Part shown: positions 1 to 10,497 of the stretch, piece after piece | How positions within the stretch are numbered: the stretch's first letter is position 1 | How the letters are laid out: every line of letters starts with the position of its first letter | Assembly: GCA_963576565.1 (NCBI GenBank) | Contig: OY755045.1 | Coordinates: 1,735,477-1,799,476, forward strand | Reading direction: 5' to 3' | Length of the DNA stretch: 64,000 nucleotides | Source: Aspidapion aeneum | Lineage: Eukaryota; Arthropoda; Insecta; Coleoptera; Brentidae | The notes under the pieces: model-generated | Database searches by the model: none | The model's input: only the letters and a program-made list of their open reading frames with translations | Told to the model about the DNA's origin: nothing | Made by a program: the position numbers and the translations under genes

Positions 1-1215
1 GTAGATTGTACGGTAGGATTCTTGGACATCTAATGGAGAATAATTTTCATGAACAAGAAGAAGAAGAAGAGCAAAGTGAGTTTCGTGCAGGCAGATCTTG
101 TAATGAGAAAGTTTTTGTCTTAAACAAGTAATTGAGAAAAGGAGCGCCAGAAATATAGAGACTCATGTTACCTTTGTGGACCTACAAAAAGCATATGATT
201 CCGTTCCAGTAGAAAAATTATGGACAGTGTTAGAACAAACTAAATAAAAGCGATAAAAGAACTATAAAAAGGGTCAAAATCTAAAATTAAAATTGGAAAT
301 CGTCTTTCAAAAGAATTCCTGGTAACAGAAGGCTAAAGACAGGGATGTTTTATCCCTCCAACTCTTTCTAAAATATATATTGCTATAAAAAACTGGAAAC
401 GTAAAGTGCACGGCATGGAAATACAACTTAACGATCAAATTACCATATACACACTGCAGTTTGCTGACGACCAAGTAATTGTAGCTAATGATAAAGAAGA
501 CATGGAGTATATGATGAGACAGTTAACGGAAGAATACCAAAAAGTGGCGATTAACAGTGAACGTGGACAAGACACAGTACGTATATATTGGAAATGAATC
601 CAGTGAGTTAGAACTAGACAATGGACAAACAATATCTCCATGCAATGAGTATGTATGCTTGGGTGTCACATTTGATAAGACAGGAACAGATTGTAAAGAA
701 CTGGAAAAAAGAATAGTGAAAGCAAAAAAGGTTATTGGATGTCTTAACAGTATTTTATGGAGCCGAGAGATAAAAAAGAATGTAAAATTTAACATATATG
801 AAACAATGGTGAAAAGCAAGCTGTTGTATGGAATAGAGACCTGTCGCATAACAGAAAAATACAAAACAAAAATGGAAAGTATCGAAATGGATGCAATAAG
901 ATCAATGAGACTAGAATAGATCACATAAGGAATGAGATCATAAAAGAAAGAATGGGAATCGAGGGAAGCATAACGGATGACATCAATAAAAGGCAACTGA
1001 TATGGTACGGCCATGTACAACGGATGAACGACGAAAGATTACCAAAGTTGGTCCTAAAATGGCAACTAAGAAGGCGTCTTAAACTAGAATGGCAGCAGTA
1101 AATCCAAAGATCAATGAGCCGCAAAAACCTGACAGAACATGATTGTCAGGATCGAAGGAGGTGGAGAATAGGCGTCGGACGTAGAAAAACGTTCTAAACC
1201 GACATAGTAGTATTA
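1..1215 (+). pseudogene. RTE-like retrotransposon RT remnant (family A, copy 1)
   Basis: Decayed reverse transcriptase of an RTE-clade non-LTR retrotransposon. Translating all three frames gives, in order, the fingers segment with FRAGRS, FVDLQKAYDS near 176-205, a degraded RQGC box near 340, the catalytic FADDQ at about 460-475, KMESIEMDAIR near 870 and the RTE C-terminal signature WYGHVQRMNDERLPK near 1001-1047. Several frameshifts and stops break it, so no product is expected. The start lies outside the window. The 3' end carries AAAAACGTTCTAAACCGAC followed by short TAG-type repeats, the kind of trinucleotide tail usual for RTE elements. Four more copies of the same family lie in this window. 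The RT identification is secure; the exact lineage is inferred. Confidence 0.9.
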
Positions 1216-1557
1216 GTCTTTGAAAAAAGCGTGCGCTTAGTAGTTTCATTTTCAAATGGATCCTCTGAATTTGCCTACTGCATACAAATTAAAAATTTTC
1301 ATTTGTTTAAAAACTGCGGGATGCCCCGCTTTACTTTACTCTATAATTCAATAAAGCATGAGCTAATATTTGCCTGCGGAGTTCGTGAGTTTCTTGGTAA
1401 ACTCCACGAAACGCAAAGACTATGTGCGATATATTATTGTGGACATTGCAAACTAGAGTATCTACCCCAGACATGAATTTTTTTTTTTATAGGTTAATGA
1501 AATAAAAGGCATATTGTGAGGAAATGGTCAAAAGACTTGATAAAAACAGGTTTGCGA
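1216..1557. other. unassigned spacer
   Basis: Sequence between the RTE 3' tail and the start of hAT homology. It holds an imperfect inverted repeat around 1380-1420 (GAGTTCGTGAGTTTCTTGG / AAACTCCACGAAAC) and a T-run near 1478. It could be the degraded 5' part of the hAT element, but the other hAT copy in the window does not align here. No gene seen. Confidence 0.5.
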
Positions 1558-1894
1558 ATAGTTCCCTTACGACATGATTGTCTAGTTATTTTTATAATCT
1601 GCGGTTAACATCAAGCGATTAATGGGGTCAACTTTTTTAGCGTAAAAAATTACAAGCCGACAGCGCCGCGCGGGCAAGGTTTCAATTTTACCCGTTTTTC
1701 AGCGTTGTATGGGTTGGGAAGAATGTTTGGTTTAGTTGACGTCGGCCATCATCATCGTGCGTAAACGTTCGTTGCCCTTTCTAGTGTTGCCGGTTCTATC
1801 CTTAGTGAAGACGTATGAATTTGTTTTGATTTGGGTTTTGTCAGTAGTAAAAAGCTTGCCGGTCGCGTGTCATAGATTGTTTTCGTTATCGTTT

Positions 1895-3098
1895 CCCAAC
1901 TAACATTTATAGTAGCGGCTACATGTTCTAAAGGCTTTGCTACTTTCTTATAGTAGAAATGTGGTGATCCCAACCAAAATTTGTTACTTTTTAGTTCTAA
2001 CTACTATTTAGTATCAGGAAATAGTAGATGTTTCGTAAAAACGACCCTCTAAACTACTTCATAGGATTGTTTCTTGATAGTCGATTCTGATAGTCTTCTC
2101 TACCACAATAGGACGTTGCTAAAGTTTTACTTTCTTTTTAGTCGTTATGTCGTAGTCGCCCTGACTTTTATATCCTACTTAATTACCACTAGAAAGTTAA
2201 GCTTCATTGGAGTCCCAAACAAGTGTATCCGACAACTACATTATAACTTTAATTTTTACCACAAAAGTTTGTGTCATCATAGTAACATCTGATGTAACAA
2301 TGTAGACAAAATAACTTTTTGGATCAACTTTAAAGCCGCAAGTACTTTCAAGTAACCTTTTCGACTATCAGGGAATATAGTTTGGGACGCCATGTTTTTA
2401 TGTAAGAAAGAAAATTTAATATTTTTGTTGTCGTTTTATGAGCTCATATTAAAGAGCCATACTACATATATTATAAACAAATTAGTTGAAGCTTACCAAA
2501 AATGCTCTTCTTAAGCACCATTTGTTGGAGTTAACTGTCGATTATGAAAACATAACCTCCAAAATCACAACACAAAAATTCCATCAGCTACTAGAAAACG
2601 GGTCAATTTTACGGGCGCACCGGTTTTTTGCAATATATATAATGCATGTTATACAAAAAACTTTGCGTCGCACTCGAATTTTGATCCTCTGCTCGTAAAT
2701 TCTCACACTTTTGGATAACATAGTTCATATTATAACCATAACCAAACAAAAAAACTAAGCGAGTCTGTTTACCGTTGTGTCCACCATATTGTGTAACAAT
2801 TCTACCAAAAAGAAACGATTATATTATTTGCAACTACAACGCAACTTTTATGCCATTACGAAAAAAAAACAGCCTCTACGACGTAGTAGATACCTGGCTA
2901 CGACGTAGTAGTGTAGTTGTTACTACAGTGACTTTAAACACTTGGCCAAGTAGTTATAACCAGAAATTGGTTCCCCACTTAGGGAATTATAACGTCGCTG
3001 TATGGTATACTGAGACGTAGCGGGAGTACGTTGCGGTTACTTTTAAGAAATTCTTTCTAGTTGGGGTTTCGTCGTTACAACTTTAATTGTTTGTTGGG
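1895..3098 (+). mobile_element. 1.2-kb CCCAAC-ended DNA element, copy 1
   Basis: Begins CCCAACTAACATTTATAG and ends TTAATTGTTTGTTGGG, a short TIR of CCCAAC plus weaker similarity. It is flanked by TT on both sides (1893-1894 and 3099-3100). The empty site in the other hAT copy at about 62986-63000 shows the target had a single TT, which proves a 2-bp duplication. Two further near-identical copies lie at 17906-19104 and 46465-47661. The frames of 72, 70 and 81 codons inside resemble no transposase I know, so the element is probably non-autonomous. Superfamily not assigned: TA, TT and AT duplications are all seen. Confidence 0.88.
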
Positions 3099-3159
3099 TT
3101 GTTTATAAAATGGAAATAAATTCGATCGATTACATAATTAACTGTGCAAATTTAATACG

Positions 3160-3786
3160 TTGAAGGGACTTCGATTACAAATAAAATCTTCAAACTCAAA
3201 AATTAACCAAAATTTTAGTGTAAGTAATGCCGACGGGTGTTCCATAAAAAATAGAAAATTTAATAAAAAATTATACGATGCTGAATACTGGTTGTGCGGT
3301 TTTGAAAAAAGAAATGCTTTTTTTTGCTTTATTTGTCTTGTTATGAACAATCCACGAAGTGATCCTGCGTGCAAAGAAAATGTGTGATATCAAGCACTTT
3401 AGTGAAAAGTTAAAAAGACACAAAGTAAGTGGTATTCATTTAAATAACTACATATAATTTTCTATGCTAGGCAAGACTAAGATTAGGTGCCAATTGAATA
3501 GTGCCTATAGGCCGAGAACATAATAATATATTCTTTGACAATGCCTATGACAACAGTTAAATCTGAACGCTCCTTTTCAACAATAAAGCGTATTAAAACA
3601 TTTATAATATGTGAAAGTTGATTGAGCGACTTAGCTATGTGTTCAATTGAAAGAAAATTGTTGACTACAGACAATTATGATTTCGTTGAACACTTTGCGC
3701 AAGTAAAAGAAAGGCGAATGGACTTTATCTATAAAAAAAATAAACTACAAACTACACCAAGTCGCTGCTTGTTTGGAAAATACTGA
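3160..3786 (+). pseudogene. hAT (ZMYM1/TTF-type) transposase fragments
   Basis: Two separated pieces of one hAT transposase. The N-terminal part (about 3250-3370) reads NKKLYDAEYWLCGFEKRN then FFCFICLVMNN, like the TTF-type zinc finger of ZMYM1-like hAT transposases. The C-terminal part (3538-3786) reads MTTVKSERSFSTIKRIKTF, an internal stop, then LSDLAMCSIERKLL, the hAT dimerisation region (SERSFS...LS.LA..SIE). The catalytic centre between them is deleted. Stops and frameshifts rule out function. Assignment rests on these two motif blocks and the flanking hAT-like terminus. Confidence 0.8.
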
Positions 3787-4123
3787 AATAAAATTGTTTC
3801 GGTAAGTTTCTGGTTCCCCCCCCCCCCCCCCAATTTATAATGTCACCAGCCGCTACTGGCCCAAATAATTAATTTATTTGGTCTTTGACCACACTCAAAA
3901 AAAATCCCTTTGATATTTAATCTTAGGGATATCTTGTTCATATCGTGTTTATATCCGAACATCTTACGACCTTTATAAATGTATTTACATTTTGGAATGT
4001 TACATTGCAGACGACGTCAGTCGGTTCATGTCGGTCAGTAAGGAGATTTTACGCTGATTTCAAAAGTCAAATAAAGCGAGGATCACAAAAAATGTATATA
4101 TTTCATATATATATTTATCGGTT

Positions 4124-4660
4124 TCACAACGTTCTACGTCTTCCGATACCCAATCTCCACTCGTTTCTGTTTACCCATAATTCATCATCTAGGCCTTTTA
4201 TTCTTATTTCACTGTCCATTCCTTCTCTCCAGCTTCTCCTTGGCCGTCCTCGTTTTCTTCGGCCAGCTGGTTTCCATTGTAGTATTCGTTTGGGTAGTCT
4301 TTCATCATTCATTCTTTGTACATGTCCGTACCACACCAGTTGTTTTGTTCTTATATCATCCACTAAAGTACGTTCACCCACTGTCATAATTTCTCTTATT
4401 CTTTGATTTGTAACTCTTTGTAGCGGAAAGCAATTTTTCTGTTCTATCCTTGATTGGCCATACTTCTGAGCTGTATGTAATAATACTTTTTACAGTGGTG
4501 TTATATATAAGCTTTTTGTTATGTTTTGATATACTTTGGTCCCAAATTATTCCATTTAATAAAGTTATTGCTTTTCTTCCTTGTACGTTTCGATCTTTTA
4601 TAGCTTTGTCCAGTGTTCCGTCAGCTGTAATTTTTAGTCTGTCTTATTGAGATTAACCTC
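4124..4660 (-). pseudogene. RTE-like retrotransposon C-terminal remnant (family B)
   Basis: Reverse-strand RT C-terminal region. The upstream part reads GRKAITLLNGIIWDQS and YSSEVWPIKDRTEKLLSA; after one frameshift it continues REIMTVGERTLVDDIRT, LVWYGHVQRMNDERLPK and RRKRGRPRRSWREG and ends at a stop at 4124. The WYGHVQRM box followed by a basic GRPR stretch is the hallmark C-terminus of RTE-clade elements. The sequence differs throughout from family A, so it is a separate lineage. The RT catalytic part is absent. The partial open frame at the right edge of the window (63532-64000) may belong to this lineage. Confidence 0.85.
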
Positions 4661-4914
4661 TCTTAAATGTATATATTTCAAAAGTGCCTAATTTTGAATA
4701 CCCTGCACTCTAATAAACCATTTTGTTGACTCTGGACACCCTTGAGAAAGACCAAAAGACAAACAATAAACTTGTGAGTTCAGTTTGGCTAAAGTTATGG
4801 AATAGGGACCGTTTCATCTGATTGTGATTGTTTAAAAAGTAAATTTGTCTAGACCGCTTTTAATGTAATTAGATTTAAAGAAAATGTTTAAATTTCAATT
4901 ATTTTTTGCATTTT

Positions 4915-5130
4915 GTTATAACGATTGCTTATAAAAATTTTACGTTTACTTTGATGCCTATTTCTTCCCAATCTAAGCTTTTCAAAACATCTTGTAGGGC
5001 CTGGTTTAATAGTTTAGGGGATATTGTGTCACCCTGTCTGTCACCGATTTTGATTGATGTTGTTACTTCGCTATATTGTATATTGGCTATTAAGTCTGTA
5101 TTCTGTGATCTATTCGGCTATTAATTCAAG
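4915..5130 (-). pseudogene. RTE-like (BovB-type) RT fragment (family C)
   Basis: Reverse-strand peptide with IDHRNTDLIANIQYS, IKIGDRQGDTISPKLLNQ and DWEEIGIKVN. The RQGD-TISPKLF box and EEIGIKVNG segment are standard for BovB-like RTE reverse transcriptases, lying just before the YADD motif. Other pieces of this lineage occur at 13785, 23610, 33895 and 58045. About 250 bp of unassigned AT-rich DNA separates it from the family B fragment, so the two are independent insertions. Confidence 0.82.
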
Positions 5131-5657
5131 GAGTACTACGTTAAAAATCTATTTTGTACAAAAATACTAAATTGGTATTTTAAACATAACTTTGCCCATA
5201 CCAGAGAACATATATATATTTTTTCGAAGCCAAAAGATAAAAAACAGAACTAATATAAAATATTCTTAAGAAGTAAGGTAGCGACTCAATTTTTCTGGGG
5301 AAATTCTGATAAAGATTTAAGTGTTTTCATGGTAGAACAAAGAAATGCTTTAGGCATAAATGTAAAAAATTTTAGCTACTTATCTGGAAAACATACAAAA
5401 CAAAACAAAAAGTAAAATTTATTTTAAAAGGTATCAAGAAGCCCGGAAACTCGATTGGATTTCAAACAAAACGTTTTTCGGCTAAAGAATAACATAAAAG
5501 GCTTTTAGAGAAAAGCCCTTTTTTATTTTTAAAAAAGCTAAAAATATCATATATTTTTTTTAACATTTCTTTTCTTTTAAAAGTACACATTTTTAGAGGC
5601 CTTTTTTTGACACTCTTCTTACACACACATATACATAAGTAAAGTTTCTCTAATTTA
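5131..5657. other. AT-rich spacer, nothing recognised
   Basis: AT-rich sequence with A and T runs and no reading frame or repeat I recognise. The CA-rich stretch near 5622-5640 is too short to call a microsatellite. Confidence 0.5.
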
Positions 5658-5905
5658 TATCTGAGGGCACGGCAGTGCCTCGCCAAGTTCGCGCGCCGTA
5701 ACCATCTTTTCTTGAAACATTTCAGCCGATATTTGACCTACCTAAAACTCTACTTCGGAATGAGCTACTAGTTTAAAAAAACATTTTCAAACTAGTAAAA
5801 ACCTTTCATTTTGAAATTTGTATTGGAGAACTTGGCTTTACTTTTATCTCAATTCTTTTTACGGAATGCCATTTTCGCGTACTTGGCTTTTTTTTACATG
5901 AAATG
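5658..5905 (+). repeat. truncated copy of palindrome-ended repeat
   Basis: Joins the two ends of the composite element at 14585-15769: the GGCACGGCAGTGCC hairpin block with TTCGCGCGCCGTAACC (about 5661-5730), then one arm of the 283-bp palindrome (about 5775-5905, containing TTTTTACGGAATGCC and TTTTCGCGTACTTGG). The core tandem repeats and the other palindrome arm are missing. It ends with ACATG, as the full copy does. Confidence 0.75.
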
Positions 5906-5915
5906 TTTTTATTAT

Positions 5916-7179
5916 TGTAACAGGGGCCTGTGTGTGACAGTGGTACTGTCACCTCAAGTGGCCAAGGCTTAAATGTTGTAAGCTACCAACTTAGGCTACA
6001 ACTTATATAAATTATGAAAAGATTAAATGTTACTATATGTTATAAAATTTACACAATCTCGAAAGGGAATTTGACGGTTCTTGGAGGAAAAGTATGCTAT
6101 AAACGTTTTTCCCAAATGTATAACTAATGTAGGATAATCATACATACCTTTTCAATTTTCTTCTTGCAGCTTCACACTTTCACTTCTTATATTTATTAGT
6201 TGAATATCGACTTTTTACTACTATTAAACTTTTGTATTCAAATATTTACACTTCTTAAACTTTTAGGCTTTATAAACCTTTTATATATTTGTTGTAAATA
6301 TCAACATCTTAAACGTTGGTTGAATGAGTGAAACTATTCAATCAACTGTTTAGTTTACTTAATATTACTGTTTAGGTTTGGGATATGTTATTTATTAAAA
6401 ATGCCGATTTTAGGGCAACGAATGGTTTGTATTTTGTTGTTAAAAAAAACCATAAAACAGTTAAACACATTATTTCAAAACACTGGAACAGTAATAATTA
6501 ATGACTTTAAAATCAATAAACTCCAAAAGAAAAGACTAAAATAATTATGAATAATAAAGATAATAGCTTATACAAAGTTAAAATAATTGATAAATTTCCC
6601 CAGCTGAAATAAAACCCCCCTTAAGAAGTGTGAATGAAAGCGTAACGTACCAAGCAAAGGCAAACTAAAGAGTAAACTCCCTGACGACTTTCGAAAGTTT
6701 CCCGTCTCAGTTAAAGCGACCCTGCACTTGAAGGGACAAATATCTTGGCGTTGATTGGCTAGAATTCTACTCCCTTTCGCCTTGGCGAGAAAGAGATAGA
6801 CTGCGCTTTAAGCGCTCCACTAAGAGAGAAAATAGCAATGCAAGCCAGACTTAAAAACCCGTTAGAAAGTAAAATTACACCGTGTGTTTGTTTTAATTGA
6901 AAATAGTTTAGCTAATTTGTTTCCAGTTACAAAATATGAATTATTTTGATGTTAGTGGCTCAAAGGACATATTAGCCGAATACAACTTTTATTAAAATAC
7001 AGCGAACCTGAAAATATGCCTAAAAACAAGTCGCCGAGTTGCCATAAATTTTACTTAATCTTAACCTAGTCTTGCATATAATTAATGCTTGTTGATGTCA
7101 AAACAATATTTAATTAAAAATCTTTAAAAACTTATAAATGGCAAAAATACCATTTATGCTCAAATCCCGTTTTGTTACA
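5916..7179 (+). mobile_element. solo-LTR-like element, copy 1 (TGTAACA...TGTTACA)
   Basis: A 1264-bp unit starting TGTAACAGGGGCC and ending CCCGTTTTGTTACA, flanked by TTAT on both sides (5912-5915 and 7180-7183). A second copy at 58819-60092 has the same ends with a different 4-bp flank, TACC, so both ends and a 4-bp duplication are firmly defined. No coding frame is present. A 7-bp terminal inverted TG...CA repeat with a 4-bp duplication fits a solo LTR of a Ty3/gypsy or BEL-type element; a non-autonomous Ginger-like DNA transposon would look similar. The GTGACAGTGGTACTGTCAC hairpin lies close to the 5' end. Confidence 0.8.
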
Positions 7180-7237
7180 TTATGATATATATATTTTTTA
7201 AATTTTTATCCGTAACAATTTTGTCAATATGTGCAAA

Positions 7238-7891
7238 CAGTCGAACCTCTCTAACTCAAACCTCTACAACTCGAACCTCTCTATAACTCGAACCTTTTAA
7301 GTGGTCCCTGCACATTTTTCAATTTTTATATGTATTTTAACCTCTTTTTCTCGAATTTCTATAAGTCGAACCTCTCTATAACTCGAACCGTATTCCCAGT
7401 CCCGCCAACGTAAAGATCTCTCTAAGAAGAACCTTTTGATGAATTTTTAAATGTAGACGAGGATTTAGTAACAAGCGAAACTGTTACAGAGGATAAGATC
7501 TTGGAAAGTGTTGGCAAAATAGAGGATAACTTTGAGGAAAACTCTGACGATGACGATGAGAGTGAAGAAACTCCTAGACACAAACCCTCCAACGCTGAAA
7601 TTTTAAAAGCAATTAAAACCATACAGCTCGCTTCTTCAATGGCTATATAGACAAATAATGACCTGTCTCTTTTGTATGAAATACGAAAAAAAATTGAGTC
7701 CAACTGCGAAAAAAAAAACAAATTTAATAATTTAATAACTAATTATTTTTAAGTTTTTTAGTATGTATATGTTATAAGTTAGTTTTGTACTTTTCAACTG
7801 TTCTAATGCAAATTTTTTATTTATTGGAATACATGATTTTTTTTCTTTTTTCCATAACTTCCTTTAAGTTCGAATTATAGAGGTTCGACTG
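7238..7891 (+). mobile_element. pogo/Tigger-type DNA transposon relic
   Basis: Terminal inverted repeats CAGTCGAACCTCT... and ...AGAGGTTCGACTG, with repeated TCGAACCTCT boxes inside the left end (7238-7400), which is typical of pogo-type Tc1/mariner elements. The right flank is TA; the left has decayed to AA. It contains only the C-terminal tail of a transposase, so the middle has been deleted. Confidence 0.82.
7426..7650 (+). pseudogene. pogo/Tigger transposase C-terminal tail
   Basis: Frame reading EEPFDEFLNVDEDLVTSE, then an acidic run ENSDDDDESEE, then PSNAEILKAIKTIQLASS and a stop at 7648-7650. Tigger/jerky-type transposases end in just this way: an acidic linker followed by a short helix of the form ..EALKAI.T... 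. The N-terminal HTH and DDE catalytic domains are absent. No start codon is present, and expression is not expected. Confidence 0.75.
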
Positions 7892-8062
7892 TAGTTTCTT
7901 CCAGATAAGGAGACGCAATAGCTTATAATTTTTATAAAATATCTTAAACTTTAACCATATTAAAAAATAATAACGTTTAAAAAAGAAAAAAATATTAATA
8001 CATTTTAAATTTATTTATTGTAAAAATTGCATTATAATTCATCATTTGAAAGGCATTTTAAA

Positions 8063-8570
8063 ACCTTTTTTATACGACGGTCGTCTTGTAAAAGGGGGTT
8101 TTGCGCACGGAGAACACGATCTGAAAATTGCATTTTGCGCACGCTGTGTGCAAAACGTTTTGCACACGCTTATGTCATTTTTGCGCACGCCTATGTCATT
8201 TCTGCATACGGGTCTCCCGTCATTGTGATTTTTGTTGTTGTCACCCATCAATATAAGTTGGCTTAGTTCCGTAGCAACCGTCACTGCTCGTATGTTTTGT
8301 TGATTAGATACGTCAAAAAATTGTTGAATTTTTAAAGTTTTGTTGTAAAAATGCCGGAAATAAAAACAAGTTAAATTAAAATTTGATTTTTCTTTCTTTA
8401 TTAGCAGTCGTATAAAAAATATTGTAAAAAACTCGTTTGAAAACCTCTTTGCACACTCCCTCGACTTGTAGACCTCGCCTTTGGCTCGGTCTACCAAACT
8501 GTCTCGATCGTGTGCAAAGAGTCGTTTTCAAAGCTTGTTGTTTAAATAACTATTATAAATGCTATATGTC
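8063..8570 (-). repeat. hairpin-ended dispersed repeat, copy 1
   Basis: About 500 bp, also present in opposite orientation at 32826-33303. One end carries TTTTTTATACGAC boxes, with an inverted match near 8408-8425. The other carries a strong hairpin, CTCTTTGCACAC ... GTGTGCAAAGAG (about 8447-8512), whose inner arms are TAGACC / GGTCTA. A palindrome, GTGTGCAAAACGTTTTGCAC, lies at about 8146-8165. The segment ends TTTAAATAACTATTAT, shared with the unrelated-looking hairpin at 60095. No target duplication found; superfamily unknown. Confidence 0.7.
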
Positions 8571-9839
8571 ACTATCACTCTGTAAATAGTTCTCGAGATA
8601 CCTGATCTGAATTTATTTAAAAAAACTTTCTAAAAAGAGAACTTGAAAAAAAATAAATAGGAAATTTTTTATTTTTCTTACAGTAAATCGTTAAAATGGA
8701 AAAGATGGTCTTGTGGCCTTAAAAAAATTAAAAAAAAATGTGGGCGCCAATTTGTGGCCTTAAAAAAAAATTGTATGACATTTGTGGCAGCTTAAAGACG
8801 TTGCCGCCATTTTGTGACACTGAAACCCACTGAATAATTAAACAAATATCTGGAAGCAGAACTGTATTTTCCAGCTAGGTAAAACATTGATATGCCCGGT
8901 AACTTTTATACAGTGGAGAAGGGGGGGGTTCAGAAATAAGGAAATTTTAAGTGCGCCACATTATTTAATATCAATGTTTTACAAAGAAGATCTTAAATAA
9001 AATACAGTTCAACCCAAACGTTGCAGCCAAACAATGAAATTCTACTTACTTCCGAGGCTTCCAGAATATTTATGTAATTAAGAATAACCAAAAAAAAAAA
9101 TAAACAGAATAAAATTCTAAAAGATTGAATTAAGATGACAAAACTAGAAATACTTTACAGGTAGATGGACTCCTTTAACAGGTCATACTGTACCTACATC
9201 TGAGTCAGTAGCGCAGGACTCAATTATATAAATGATTGTTAAAAAAAATACACCTCCAAAATCATTCTGTCATAGGGGAGATTCAGACCAAATATCTGCT
9301 GTCATCATTCTACATTGGGTAGAATGAGACAGACAGCAACCCAGTCCGAGATCCACCCCATGAGGTAAAAATGTGTAACGAAACCACTAAAAAAAATAAT
9401 ATAATCTCATCTCTCTTTTGTCTCCGCAAAGTTGGTTCATTGGGTTGTACAAATAACACAAGAAAAATTAGTTCATCTTGTTTATTTTAAGGGTAAAATC
9501 AGATAAAATTACCGGAAACATAAAAAAAAAATAAATGAAATGGATGAAAACAAGGGCCAAAATAGCAAGGCACTTTAAATAGGGCCAAAATAGCAAGGCA
9601 CTTTAAATTTGACAGTAAAATTATCTTAAATAAATGAAATGAAGGAAAACAAGTCAATGTAGTAAATATGCCGCAAAACCAGGGTTATGACGTCATACCT
9701 TATCTTGCGTTTACAAGAAATGTTGAAATTATACTGGGAAACTTATATATGAAAAGATTACGTCTAAATTATATTAAAAAAATTATATATGAGAAAAAAA
9801 AAATTATAGTTAAGGCTTGCTCCTACCTTGGTCTTTGAT
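8571..9839. other. non-coding AT-rich spacer with small repeats
   Basis: No gene seen. It holds a 15-bp inverted repeat GTAAAACATTGATAT / ATATCAATGTTTTAC (about 8879-8981), short repeated TTTGTGGCCTTAAAAAAA units near 8710-8775, and a tandem duplication of AGGGCCAAAATAGCAAGG (about 9552-9606). Confidence 0.55.
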
Positions 9840-10497
9840 AAATAAAAAAAATATATTTTATTTTGTAAACCCGGAGTTCTGCTGTCCAGACATTCCTCTA
9901 AAACATGGTGTTCTCCTGCTACTTCGGGTCTCGTTCTGCCCGCGCCTCCCCTAGTGCTCGCTTAGCACATCATGCTGGGCATTACAGGGTCTTCAATCTG
10001 TTGCTGGATCCTTGCCCGAGCATAAAAACCCTGTGGAAAATGAAATGTTTCAGTTTCCTGGAATTCGTCAATTTTGCACGAAGTTCCCCTACACAGTAAC
10101 TTAACTCGAGGACCCCATGTCGACTCAATAAAACAAAGTAGATTTAAACAGATGAACTAAAATAATCCTAACGTACCTTTCTCAGGGTTATAACTGGCCC
10201 GTCCGGCTTCCCACCAGCGTCCAGCCCAACTGTCCCGTCGCTGGAATTGACAGGGCTGTAGACAAAGGAGAAAAACAATATATAGTTTTTATCCAACACG
10301 TGGTTAAAAGAAAAATATAAAAACGCCAACAATTCCCCACGTCCTTTGTCAAAAAAGTACATTTCCCACGAAAAATAATTACAATTTGGGAGGCAAATAT
10401 TATCTTGAAGAGTACTCAACTAATAAAAAAAAATTAAAAAAAATAAAATCGAACTTACCAATGCTTTCTTCCCCGTACAAATGGCGTAGGCCGACCT
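9840..10497 (-). CDS. candidate 3' exons of a spliced transcript
   Basis: On the minus strand I see exon-like blocks joined by consensus splice sites. An upstream block ends at 10459 before GTAAGT; a 79-nt block spans 10255-10177, preceded by TTTGTCTACAG and followed by GTACGT; a last block starts at 10030 after TTTCCACAG. Joined in one phase they read RGRKHCPVNSSDGTVGLD..., ...PDGPVITLRKGFYARARIQ... and end at a stop at 9964-9962. AATAAA follows at 9862-9857. The blocks are more GC-rich than their surroundings. I recognise no family. In the first block the frame is closed by an upstream stop unless splicing starts at a TTTTAG near 10497, so it may instead be a non-coding transcript or a pseudogene. 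Confidence 0.33.

Larger units (their letters stand above)
1558..3858 (+). mobile_element. hAT transposon remnant, copy 1 (host of nested insert)
   Basis: Aligns with the second copy at 62617-63497: the same block around 'CGGCCATCATCATCGTGCG', the same zinc-finger-like peptide and the same 3' segment. The right terminus CAGCCGCTACTG ends at 3858 and is the inverted counterpart of CAGTGGCGGCTG that begins the second copy, so these are hAT-type TIRs. The left terminus is missing. A 1.2-kb element sits inside (1895-3098). A C-tract at about 3816-3831 precedes the right end. A target duplication cannot be checked because the left end is lost. Confidence 0.8.

Noticed and set aside
523..1020. 165-codon minus-strand frame opposite the RTE
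   Set aside because: Shadow of the RTE coding strand; the same shadow frame recurs opposite 17293-17817.
2074..3020. Frames of 72, 70 and about 80 codons kept in all three CCCAAC elements
   Set aside because: Copies are too similar for retention to mean selection, the peptides resemble no transposase, and there is no consistent start context.
8042..8497. 151-codon minus-strand frame also open (165 codons) in the copy at 32866-33363
   Set aside because: The two copies differ by few indels and most base changes alter the amino acid, as expected without coding constraint. The frame runs through the hairpin arms. Open frames here follow from recent duplication.
9552..9606. Two tandem copies of AGGGCCAAAATAGCAAGG
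   Set aside because: Only two units with no spacers; a simple duplication, not a CRISPR or regulatory array.
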